A DNA stretch of 14,916 nt from an uncultured Elioraea sp. (GTDB lineage: Bacteria; Pseudomonadota; Alphaproteobacteria; Acetobacterales; Acetobacteraceae), in contig CALKJX010000293.1 in NCBI GenBank assembly GCA_937995555.1, positions 1-14,916 of the forward strand, given 5' to 3'. A program made the translations under genes and the position numbers. How positions within the stretch are numbered: position 1 is the stretch's first letter; every line of letters begins with the position of its first letter. The notes beneath the pieces were generated by a model. The model saw only the letters and a list, made by a program, of their open reading frames with translations, did no database searches and was not told the DNA's origin. This document shows positions 1 through 6,900 of this stretch, piece by piece.

Positions 1-404
<404 letters not shown>

Positions 405-411
405 GGCGGCG

Positions 412-1749
412 ATGAACGCCCCTGTCGTGGTGCCGGCCATCGCACCGGCGGCGGCTGCGCTGCTCGACCGGTATGCCGGACTCAAGGACCGACTTCCCGG
501 CGCGCGCATCAGCTGGGTCGAGGCGTGGCGGCAGCGCGGCGCGGAGGCGTTCCGCGCCGGCGGCTTCCCGACCAGGCGGGTCGAGGCGTGGAAGTACACG
601 GACCTCGCGCCCTTGCGCGAGATGCGGTTCGAGGAGGCCCTGGTCGCGACGGACGCGCATCCCGCCCTGCCGGTCGAGGCCGGGGGCGAGGTGGCGCGGA
701 TCGTGCTGATGGATGGCCGCTTCCGCGCCGATCTCTCGCGCCTGGATGCGCTTGGCGACGGCGTGCGGGTGGAGAGCCTTGCCGCCCTGCTGGCTGATGG
801 TGACGGCGCATTGCGCGATCTGCTCGGTACGATCGCGCCTCCCGATCTGCCGCTGCCGGGGCTGAACGCCGCGCTCGCCGAGGACGGCGCGGTGATCCGC
901 ATCGCCCCGGGTTCGGACGCCGGCCGCATCCGCATCGTCTCGCTCGGCGTCGCGCCGGGCAACCACGCCGTGGCGTTCCACCCGCGCAACCTCATCGTCC
1001 TCGGCGCAGGTGCGTCGCTGACGCTGCTCGACGGCGCGCATGGCGCGGGCAAGGGCACCTACTGGCAGAACGTGGTCACCGAGATCGCGCTCGGCGAGCG
1101 CGCGCGGCTGACGCATGTGCGGCTTCAGGACGAGGCGCGGGATGCGTTCCACACCGCGCTCGTCGCGGTGCGGGTCGCGGCGAAGGCCGAGTACGACAGC
1201 TTCACCCTGGTGCGCGGCGCGCGGCTCGCGCGCAACGAGGTGCACGCGGTGCTGACGGGGCCGAAGGCGGCGCTGCACCTGAACGGCGCGCAGCTCGTGG
1301 ATGGCGAGCGCCACGCCGACACCACGACGGTGATCGACCACGCGGCGCCGGACTGCGAGAGCAACCAGACGGTCAAGACCGTGCTGGCGGGCCGTGCGCG
1401 CGGCGTGTTCCAGGGCAGGATCCACGTGCATCGGGTGGCGCAGAAGACCGACGGCTACCAGATGAACCAGGCGCTGCTCTTGAGCCCGGAGGCCGAGATC
1501 AACGCCAAGCCGCAGCTCGAGATCTACGCCGACGACGTGAAGTGCAGCCACGGCGCGACGGTCGGCGAGCTCGATCACGACCAGCTCTTCTATCTGCGCA
1601 GTCGCGGCATCCCCGAGGTCGAGGCCAAATCGATGCTGGTGCAGGCCTTCCTGACGGATGCCGTGTCGCTCGTGTCCGACGAGGCGCTGCGCGAGACCCT
1701 GCTCGCCGCGACGGATGCCTGGTGGGACGAGGTGGAGCATCCCGCATGA
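412..1749 (+). CDS. sufD: SufD, scaffold subunit of the SufBCD complex
   Basis: 445-residue partner of SufB in the SufBC2D scaffold that builds Fe-S clusters from SufS-derived sulphur. The N-terminal helical part carries the family's FPTRRVEAWKYTDL motif. The middle is a beta-helix-like region, and the C-terminal core runs from HADTTTVIDH through SNQTVKTVLAGRARGVFQG to DDVKCSHGATVGELD. Cys378 and His380 in KCSHGAT correspond to the conserved SufD Cys/His pair near the proposed assembly interface. Start chosen at ATG 412, 7 nt after the sufC stop with a GGCGG-like purine stretch just upstream. A longer reading frame upstream lies inside sufC and is spurious. The last four bases overlap the sufS start (ATGA), so translation of the two is likely coupled. 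Length is normal for the family. Confidence 0.96.
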   Translation: MNAPVVVPAIAPAAAALLDRYAGLKDRLPGARISWVEAWRQRGAEAFRAGGFPTRRVEAWKYTDLAPLREMRFEEALVATDAHPALPVEAGGEVARIVLMDGRFRADLSRLDALGDGVRVESLAALLADGDGALRDLLGTIAPPDLPLPGLNAALAEDGAVIRIAPGSDAGRIRIVSLGVAPGNHAVAFHPRNLIVLGAGASLTLLDGAHGAGKGTYWQNVVTEIALGERARLTHVRLQDEARDAFHTALVAVRVAAKAEYDSFTLVRGARLARNEVHAVLTGPKAALHLNGAQLVDGERHADTTTVIDHAAPDCESNQTVKTVLAGRARGVFQGRIHVHRVAQKTDGYQMNQALLLSPEAEINAKPQLEIYADDVKCSHGATVGELDHDQLFYLRSRGIPEVEAKSMLVQAFLTDAVSLVSDEALRETLLAATDAWWDEVEHPA

Positions 1750-2993
1750 ACGACGCGCCGCCCGTCGCCGCCGGCTTCGACGTCCAGGCAATCCGCGCCC
1801 AGTTCCCGATCCTGAAGGAGCAGGTGCGCGGCAGGCCGCTGGTGTTCCTGGACAGCGCGGCCTCGGCGCAGAAGCCGCGCGCGGTGATCGAGGCGATGGT
1901 GCACGCGATGGAGCACCAGTACGCCAACGTCCATCGCGGCCTGCATTGGCTGAGCGAGCGCACGACGGAGGCGTTCGAGGCCTGCCGCGACGCGGCCGCG
2001 CGCTTGCTCAATGCGGGCTCGCGCGACGAGATCGTGCTGACGCGCAACTCCACCGAGGGCATCAACCTGGTCGCGCACAGCTACGGCCGCGGCGTGCTGC
2101 GCCCGGGGCAGGCGGTGCTGATCAGCGAGATGGAGCACCACAGCAACATCGTGCCCTGGCAGATGCTGCGCGATGCGCACGGGATCGAGCTCCGCATCGC
2201 CAGGGTGACGGATGCAGGCGAGCTCGACATGGACGCGTTCGCCGCGCTGCTCGCCGACGGCAAGGTCGGGCTGGTGGCGATCACGCACATGTCGAACGTG
2301 CTCGGCAGCTACACCCCGGCGGAGCGGATCGTGCGGCTCGCGCACGAGGCGGGGGCCAAGGTGCTGTTCGACGGCAGCCAGGCCGCGGTGCACCGGCGCG
2401 TCGATGTGCAGGCGCTGGATGCCGATTTCTACGTCTTCACCGGCCACAAGCTCTACGGGCCGACGGGGATCGGCGTGCTCTACGGCAAGGCGGCGCTGCT
2501 GGAGCGCATGCCGCCCTTCCTCGGCGGCGGGGACATGATCTCGACCGTCGCGTTCGAGCGGAGCGAGTGGGCGCGCGTGCCGCACAAGTTCGAGGCGGGC
2601 ACGCCGCCGATCCTGGAAGGCATCGGGCTTCGGGCGGCGATCGAGTGGGTCGAGCGGATCGGCTTCCCCGCCATGGAGGCGCATGAGCGCGCGCTGACCG
2701 ACCACGCGCTGGCGCGGCTCTCGGCGATCGAGGGGGTGACGGTGATCGGCCGGGCGCAGGATCGCGGCGGCGTGGTGTCGTTCACGCTCGATCGCGCGCA
2801 TGCGCATGACGTGGCCACGCTGCTCGATCGGCAGGGCATCGCGGTGCGCGCGGGGCATCACTGCGCGGAACCGCTGATGCGCCGGTTCGGCCTCGACAGC
2901 ACCACGCGCGCCTCGTTCGGCGTCTATACGACGCGGTCCGAGATCGATGCGCTCGCCGAGGCGCTGACGCGGGTCAGGACGTTCTTCCGATGA
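1746..2993 (+). CDS. sufS: SufS, PLP-dependent cysteine desulfurase
   Basis: 415-residue class V aminotransferase-fold enzyme that converts L-cysteine to L-alanine and leaves a persulphide for cluster assembly. The N terminus reads FDVQAIRAQFPIL and then LVFLDSAASAQKP, the start of the fold. His131 in EHHSNIVPWQ would stack on the PLP ring, Asp209 and Gln212 lie in FDGSQAAVH, and Lys235 in FTGHKLYGPTG is the Schiff-base lysine. Cys373 in RAGHHCAEPLM is the persulphide cysteine; this short-loop context is that of the SufS (group II) type rather than IscS. The enzyme starts in the ATGA overlap with sufD and ends in another ATGA overlap with sufU. Adjacent sufU suggests that SufU is its sulphur acceptor; no sufE is visible in the window. 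Confidence 0.97.
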   Translation: MNDAPPVAAGFDVQAIRAQFPILKEQVRGRPLVFLDSAASAQKPRAVIEAMVHAMEHQYANVHRGLHWLSERTTEAFEACRDAAARLLNAGSRDEIVLTRNSTEGINLVAHSYGRGVLRPGQAVLISEMEHHSNIVPWQMLRDAHGIELRIARVTDAGELDMDAFAALLADGKVGLVAITHMSNVLGSYTPAERIVRLAHEAGAKVLFDGSQAAVHRRVDVQALDADFYVFTGHKLYGPTGIGVLYGKAALLERMPPFLGGGDMISTVAFERSEWARVPHKFEAGTPPILEGIGLRAAIEWVERIGFPAMEAHERALTDHALARLSAIEGVTVIGRAQDRGGVVSFTLDRAHAHDVATLLDRQGIAVRAGHHCAEPLMRRFGLDSTTRASFGVYTTRSEIDALAEALTRVRTFFR

Positions 2994-3460
2994 GCGAGGC
3001 GTTCGAGGAGCTGCGCGATCTCTACCAGGAGGTGATCCTGGACCACGGACGGCATCCGCGGAACTTCCGTCGCCTCGATGGGGCGCTGCACGCCAAGGGC
3101 GACAACCCGATGTGCGGCGACAAGGTCGAGGTGTGGCTCAAGCTCGGCACCGGCGAGCGGATCGAGGACGTCGCGTTCCAGGGCCGCGGCTGCGCGATCT
3201 CGATCGCCTCGGCCTCGCTGATGACCGAGGTCGTGCGCGGCAAGACGACGAGTGAGGCGCGCAGCCTTGCGGATGCGTTCCGCACGCTCGCGCGCACCGG
3301 CGTCTGCCCCGTCTGCGGCGAGGTGCACGCCGAGGACATCGAACGCTTGCAGCCGCTCTCCGGCGTGGCCGAGTATCCGAGCCGGGTGAAGTGCGCCACG
3401 CTCGCGTGGCATGCGATGGAGGCGGCGCTGAAGGGCGAAGGGAGCGCGACGACCGAATGA
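2990..3460 (+). CDS. sufU: SufU-type sulphur acceptor / NifU-IscU family protein
   Basis: 156-residue IscU-fold protein. Motifs in order are LYQEVILDHGRHPRNF, Cys42 in NPMCGD, Cys68 in GRGCAISIASASLM and Cys135 in RVKCATLAWH. SufU differs from IscU by an insertion of roughly 20 residues before the last cysteine, which is present here, and by binding zinc through Cys, Asp and Cys and accepting persulphide from SufS. The insertion carries an additional pair, Cys106 and Cys109 (VCPVCGE), which I do not recall as standard for SufU. The gene begins in the ATGA overlap with the sufS stop and ends in an ATGA overlap with the next gene, which supports joint translation and partnership with SufS. Confidence 0.93.
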   Translation: MSEAFEELRDLYQEVILDHGRHPRNFRRLDGALHAKGDNPMCGDKVEVWLKLGTGERIEDVAFQGRGCAISIASASLMTEVVRGKTTSEARSLADAFRTLARTGVCPVCGEVHAEDIERLQPLSGVAEYPSRVKCATLAWHAMEAALKGEGSATTE

Positions 3461-3828
3461 GCGAAGGGATGCATGCTCCGGCGGGCACGGTCTGGACGCC
3501 CGAGGGCGAGGTGCCGGCATCGCAGGGGGTCAGCGAGCAGGCGGTGATCGACGCGGTCTCGACGGTCTATGATCCCGAGATCCCGGTGAACATCTACGAG
3601 CTCGGCCTGATCTACGCGATCGACATCGAGGATGACGGTGCGATCAAGGTGGAGATGACGCTGACCGCGCCCGGCTGCCCCTCGGCGCAGGAACTGCCCG
3701 AGCAGGTGCGCCAGGCGATCCTGTCGGTACCGGGGGTGACGCGCTGCGACGTCGATGTGGTGTGGGATCCGCCCTGGGACCCGAGTCGGATGAGCGAGGA
3801 GGCCCGCCTCGCCGTGAACATGTTCTGA
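3457..3828 (+). CDS. sufT: SufT-like DUF59/MIP18 Fe-S assembly protein
   Basis: 123-residue DUF59 (MIP18/PaaD-like) protein, an accessory Fe-S maturation factor found in many SUF operons. Visible motifs are VYDPEIPVNIYELGLIY (residues 37-53), the TLTAPGCPSA segment with the conserved Cys74, and the C-terminal VVWDPPWDPSRMSEEARL. The N-terminal 25 residues look disordered. The start at ATG 3457 overlaps the sufU stop by ATGA; an in-frame ATG 22 codons upstream lies inside sufU and gives no family-like sequence. The biochemical role of SufT is less defined than that of SufBCDS; maturation or carrier assistance is inferred from the family. The symbol is given because of the SUF context. Confidence 0.9.
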   Translation: MSEGMHAPAGTVWTPEGEVPASQGVSEQAVIDAVSTVYDPEIPVNIYELGLIYAIDIEDDGAIKVEMTLTAPGCPSAQELPEQVRQAILSVPGVTRCDVDVVWDPPWDPSRMSEEARLAVNMF

Positions 3829-3845
3829 GGTGCTGGGGAGACGCG

Positions 3846-4214
3846 ATGAGCACGGCAACCGCTGGAACGAGACCCGCGCGCGGCCTGCCGCCGCTGATGC
3901 GGCTGACGGAGGCCGCGGCCGAGCGCATCCGCAGCCTGTACGCGCGCCCGGGCGCGAAGAAATACCTGCGCATCGGCGTGAAGACCAAGGGCTGCTCGGG
4001 TCTGTCCTACGACATGACCTATGTGGACGAACCCGGCCCGAACGACGAGGTGGTGACCGATCAGGGTCTGACGATCCTGGTGGACCGTCGCGCCTCGCTG
4101 TTCCTGATCGGCACGGTGATGGACTACCAGACGGGCACGCTCTCGTCCGGCTTCACCTTCGTGAATCCGAACGAGAAGGGTCGTTGCGGTTGCGGCGAGA
4201 GCTTCCACGTCTGA
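3846..4214 (+). CDS. sufA: A-type Fe-S carrier protein (SufA/IscA/ErpA family)
   Basis: 122-residue HesB/IscA-like carrier that would take a cluster from SufBCD to apo-targets. The three family cysteines are present: Cys50 in KTKGCSGLSYDM, and Cys114 and Cys116 in GRCGCGESF near the C terminus. MDYQTGTLSSGFTFVNPN is the usual A-type strand region before the CGCG motif. About 17 poorly conserved residues precede the domain. The start at ATG 3846 is supported by GGGGAG at 3835-3840, five bases upstream. The gene lies 17 nt after sufT and closes the SUF cluster. The sequence cannot by itself separate SufA from ErpA or IscA, so the symbol rests on the operon. Confidence 0.93.
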   Translation: MSTATAGTRPARGLPPLMRLTEAAAERIRSLYARPGAKKYLRIGVKTKGCSGLSYDMTYVDEPGPNDEVVTDQGLTILVDRRASLFLIGTVMDYQTGTLSSGFTFVNPNEKGRCGCGESFHV

Positions 4215-4260
4215 CGTCGTTCCCGCGGGTCGGGGGCTGGAGGGCAGGGCACGGGCCCCA

Positions 4261-4276
4261 TCGCGGTTTGCCGCGA
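4261..4276 (+). terminator. Hairpin after the SUF operon
   Basis: TCGCGG, loop TTTG, CCGCGA form a perfect 6-bp stem with a 4-nt loop, 47 nt after the sufA stop. It sits in the ~100-nt gap before the regulator gene. Flanking GGG and CCC could extend it through an internal bulge. No T-run follows, so an intrinsic terminator is possible but weak; it could instead be a processing or attenuating structure. A longer pairing, GCACGGG (4249-4255) with CCCGTGC (4302-4308), would enclose it. Confidence 0.4.
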
Positions 4277-4316
4277 CGGACCCTCGGCTGCGGCCCTTCC
4301 CCCCGTGCGTTCCTTG

Positions 4317-4964
4317 ATGCTCGACCCGCTCGCCCCGCTCGACCCCTCGGCCCGTGATGCGGTGCGCTCGGCCGCGAGGCGCGTGCGCCTGCCGCCGGGC
4401 GCGGCCGCCTTCCGTCCGGGCCAGCCTTGCGCGCACTGGCTGATCGTTGCCTCGGGGCAGGTGCGGGTCTCGCGTGTGGCGGCGGACGGTCGGGAGATCG
4501 TGCTCTACCGGGTGCATGCGGGCGAGAGCTGCGTGCTGACGACGGCCGGTCTGCTCGAAGGCGCGACCTACGATGCCGAGGCGATCGCCGAGACGGACGT
4601 CGAAGCGCTGTTGCTGCCGGCCGCCGAGTTCCTGCGGCTCATCGCCGAGCAGCCGTCGTTCCGCCGCTTCGCCTTCGCGGCCTATGCGGCCCGTATCGCG
4701 GGGCTGATGGAGCTCGCCGAGGAACTGGCGTTCGACGAGGTGGGCACGCGGCTCGCGCGGCGGCTGCTGGCCCTGCGCGCGGCCGACGGGACGGTGCCGG
4801 CGACGCACGAGGCGCTGGCGGCGGAGCTCGGCACCGCGCGCGAGGTGGTGAGCCGCCGCCTCAAGGCGTTCGAGCGTGCGGGTCATGTGGCGCTGGCGCG
4901 CGGGCGGATCGTCGTGACCGATCCGCAGGGCTTGGCGGCGGCCGCGCATGCCTCGGTGACCTAG
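4317..4964 (+). CDS. Crp/Fnr family transcriptional regulator
   Basis: 215-residue regulator with an N-terminal cyclic-nucleotide-binding-like beta-roll (about residues 25-110; HWLIVASGQVRVSRV, then REIVLYRVHAGESC), a dimerisation helix (LMELAEELAFDEVGTRLARRLL) and a C-terminal winged helix-turn-helix (THEALAAELGTAREVVSRRL). In the recognition helix Arg175, Glu176 and Arg180 have the same spacing as the DNA-contacting Arg, Glu and Arg of E. coli CRP. There is no N-terminal FNR-type cysteine cluster, and the cAMP-contacting Arg-Ser pair of CRP is not seen, so the signal is unknown; Cys38 and Cys72 are the only cysteines I see. ATG 4317 is chosen. A GTG at 4305 would add four residues, and neither start has a clear Shine-Dalgarno sequence. 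The gene precedes a DUF2892 gene, a common pairing. Confidence 0.9.
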   Translation: MLDPLAPLDPSARDAVRSAARRVRLPPGAAAFRPGQPCAHWLIVASGQVRVSRVAADGREIVLYRVHAGESCVLTTAGLLEGATYDAEAIAETDVEALLLPAAEFLRLIAEQPSFRRFAFAAYAARIAGLMELAEELAFDEVGTRLARRLLALRAADGTVPATHEALAAELGTAREVVSRRLKAFERAGHVALARGRIVVTDPQGLAAAAHASVT

Positions 4965-4969
4965 GTCAC
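4956..4969. promoter_or_regulatory. Crp/Fnr-type operator palindrome
   Basis: GTGACCTAGGTCAC is a perfect 14-bp palindrome and fits the CRP core GTGA-N6-TCAC exactly. It overlaps the stop codon of the Crp/Fnr gene and lies 62 bp before the GTG start of the DUF2892 gene, a suitable place for control of that gene. The regulator's recognition helix keeps the Arg-Glu...Arg set that reads GTGA in CRP. Binding by this neighbour is inferred. Confidence 0.6.
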
Positions 4970-5031
4970 GGACCGCGCGTGGCGGATCGGCTCTGCTGCA
5001 CCACAGGATGACCGGCAAGGGAGTGCAGACC

Positions 5032-5223
5032 GTGACGAAGAACATGGGCATGGTGGATCGCGCCGTGCGCGCGGTGGTGGGCGTGGTGCTGGTCGCGCTG
5101 GCGGCGACCGGCACGATCGGCGTCTGGGGCTGGATCGGCGTGGTGCCGCTCGCGACCGCGGCGATCGGCTGGTGCCCGGCCTATGCGCCGTTCGGCATCA
5201 GCACCTGCCCGTCCAAGGCGTGA
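5032..5223 (+). CDS. DUF2892 (YgaP-like) small membrane protein
   Basis: 63-residue protein that begins MTKNMGMVDRAVR, the usual opening of DUF2892 proteins. Two hydrophobic segments follow (about residues 14-29 and 32-46), and the end GWCPAYAPFGISTCP has the family's two cysteines, Cys48 and Cys59. GTG 5032 is chosen as start because AAGGGAG lies at 5017-5023 with an 8-nt spacer, and because the family motif starts there; ATG 5008 would add eight residues without a ribosome-binding site. The domain also occurs as the membrane part of the rhodanese YgaP, so a link to sulphur or thiol stress is possible but not shown. A Crp-like palindrome upstream and the regulator next door suggest direct control. 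Probably in the inner membrane. Confidence 0.85.
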   Translation: MTKNMGMVDRAVRAVVGVVLVALAATGTIGVWGWIGVVPLATAAIGWCPAYAPFGISTCPSKA

Positions 5224-5228
5224 GCGGG

Positions 5229-5255
5229 GAGGGGGCGGCGCAGGCCGGCCCCCTC
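5229..5255. terminator. Hairpin between convergent genes
   Basis: GAGGGGGC (5229-5236) pairs perfectly with GCCCCCTC (5248-5255) across an 11-nt loop. It fills the 36-nt gap between the DUF2892 stop and the stop of the convergent substrate-binding protein gene, so it can serve both strands. There is no clear T-run, as is common in GC-rich genomes. Confidence 0.6.
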
Positions 5256-5259
5256 ATCC

Positions 5260-6816
5260 TCAGCTTGCGGGGCGGATCATCAGCGCGTTGAAGCGCCGCT
5301 CGGGGCGCGGGGTGACAATCAGCGTCCGCCGAGCGGCGTAGTCCCAGGTCGGGTGGAACACCGGGATCAGCGCCTGATCCTCCATCGCCGCCTCGATTGC
5401 CGCGGCCACCTTGGCGATGCGCTTCTCGGGGTCCATCTCGCCCAGCGCATCGACGATCAGCGCATCGACGCGCGGGTTCGAGTAGCGCACGCGGTTGGCC
5501 GCGCCGAGCCCCTTCTGCGCATCGTTGGTGTGCAGCACCGCGCGCGGACCCTCCGAGGCCTCGATCGTGCCGTACTGCGCGATGAAGGCCGAGAACTCCT
5601 GGCGCGTCGCCGCGCCGAAGAACACCTGGCCCGGCACGCCCTCGACCGCGACCTGGAGCCCGAGCCGCGTCCACATCTGCCCGATCGCCTGGGCGATCTG
5701 GCTGTCCTTCGGATAGCGGTCGGTGGTGGTGTGCAGGGCGAGGCGGAACCCGTTCGGCACGCCGGCTTCCGTGAGCAGCGCGCGCGCGCGGTTGAGGTCG
5801 AGCGGGTCGGGCCGGAGACGCTGGCTGGTGCCGGGGAACGAGGGCGGCAGCATCTGCGAGGCGGGCGTGCAGCTTCCCTCCATCAGCCGGTCGCAGATCG
5901 CGGCGCGGTCGATCGCGAGCGAGAGCGCGCGGCGCACGCGCGCATCCATCAGCGGGTTGCGAGCGAGCGGCGGCTGACCGTCCTTCGCGCCGACATGCGG
6001 GCTCTGCTCGCGGGCGGAGTCGAGCGCGATGTAGTGCACCACCGCGGCGGGGCCGCTGAACAGCGCGAGCCGCTGGTCCTGCTGGATGCGCGCCTTGTCG
6101 GCGGTCGGCACCAGATCGATCGCGTCGAGTTCGCCGGCGAGCAGCGCGGCGACGCGCGAGGGGTCGCGCGTGATCACGCGTTCGGTCACGCGCTCCCAGG
6201 TCGCGGGGCCGCGCCAGTGCCGGTCGAAGCGCTGCAGCACCAGGCGGTCGGCGTTCACCCACTCGACATGACGATACGGCCCGGTGCCGTTCACCTTGCC
6301 GGCGTTGAACTCGCTGGTGGTCTGGCCGGCATCGGCGGCGCGGATGATGAACACGCGGCTGAGGTCGAGCGGCAGCAGCGGGTTGGGCGTGGAGGTGCGG
6401 ATGCGGATCGTGTGGTCGTCGATCCTGTCGATCGCGGCGATCGCGCGGGTGAACACGGTGAACAGCGCGGGGCTGTTCGGCACGTTCGGCAGGCGCGCAT
6501 AGGTCGCGATCACGTCGTCGGCGGTGAAGGGCGAGCCGTCGTGGAACACCACGCCGCGTCGGAGCTTGAACTCCCAGGTGAGGTCGTCGATCAGGCGCCA
6601 GCTCTCGGCGAGTGCGGGTTCGAGCTGCTGCCGGTCGTTCTGGTAGGTCAGCCCGTCGAAGATCTGGCTGTGGCTCGAGGCCTGCGGGAAGCCGTTGAAG
6701 AAATGCGGATCGAGCGTGTTCAGCTCGAGCTTGGTGCCGAGTGTCAGCGTCTGCGCCGAAGCCCCGCCGACCGCCAGCGCGATTGCGGCCACCGCCGCGC
6801 ACAGCATCCTTCGCAT
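5260..6816 (-). CDS. ABC transporter substrate-binding protein, peptide/nickel type (SBP_bac_5)
   Basis: 518-residue periplasmic solute-binding protein of the DppA/OppA family. The N terminus (MRRMLCAAVAAIALAV...ASA-QT) is a Sec signal peptide with a likely cut after residue 21. Family features are ELNTLDPHFFN, the LAESWRLIDDLTWEFKLRRG segment, VVFHDGSPFTADDV, and NGTGPYRHVEW before the second lobe; the C-terminal part has PVFHPTWDYA. Start ATG at 6816 (reverse strand) is preceded by GGAGG five bases away. The open frame runs on upstream for hundreds of codons antisense to the next gene, which I regard as a high-GC artefact. No permease or ATPase genes accompany it in the window. Its divergent neighbour is an M81 peptidase, which suggests uptake of a peptide or amide ligand; the ligand itself cannot be read. 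Confidence 0.93.
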   Translation of the reverse strand: MRRMLCAAVAAIALAVGGASAQTLTLGTKLELNTLDPHFFNGFPQASSHSQIFDGLTYQNDRQQLEPALAESWRLIDDLTWEFKLRRGVVFHDGSPFTADDVIATYARLPNVPNSPALFTVFTRAIAAIDRIDDHTIRIRTSTPNPLLPLDLSRVFIIRAADAGQTTSEFNAGKVNGTGPYRHVEWVNADRLVLQRFDRHWRGPATWERVTERVITRDPSRVAALLAGELDAIDLVPTADKARIQQDQRLALFSGPAAVVHYIALDSAREQSPHVGAKDGQPPLARNPLMDARVRRALSLAIDRAAICDRLMEGSCTPASQMLPPSFPGTSQRLRPDPLDLNRARALLTEAGVPNGFRLALHTTTDRYPKDSQIAQAIGQMWTRLGLQVAVEGVPGQVFFGAATRQEFSAFIAQYGTIEASEGPRAVLHTNDAQKGLGAANRVRYSNPRVDALIVDALGEMDPEKRIAKVAAAIEAAMEDQALIPVFHPTWDYAARRTLIVTPRPERRFNALMIRPAS

Positions 6817-6900
6817 CGAACCCTCCGTTCGTCTCCGTGATCCATCATGCCGCGCCGGGGGCGTTGTGCAAAGCGGGCAGCCGTCGCAGTCTCCGCCGCC
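6817..6900. promoter_or_regulatory. Divergent intergenic region (SBP / M81)
   Basis: 84 bp between two divergent starts must hold the promoters of both units. On the - strand, TTGCAC, 16 nt, then CATGAT is a weak -35/-10 candidate for the binding-protein gene. I see no clear -35/-10 pair for the peptidase and no long inverted repeat. The assignment rests mainly on gene orientation. Confidence 0.4.
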
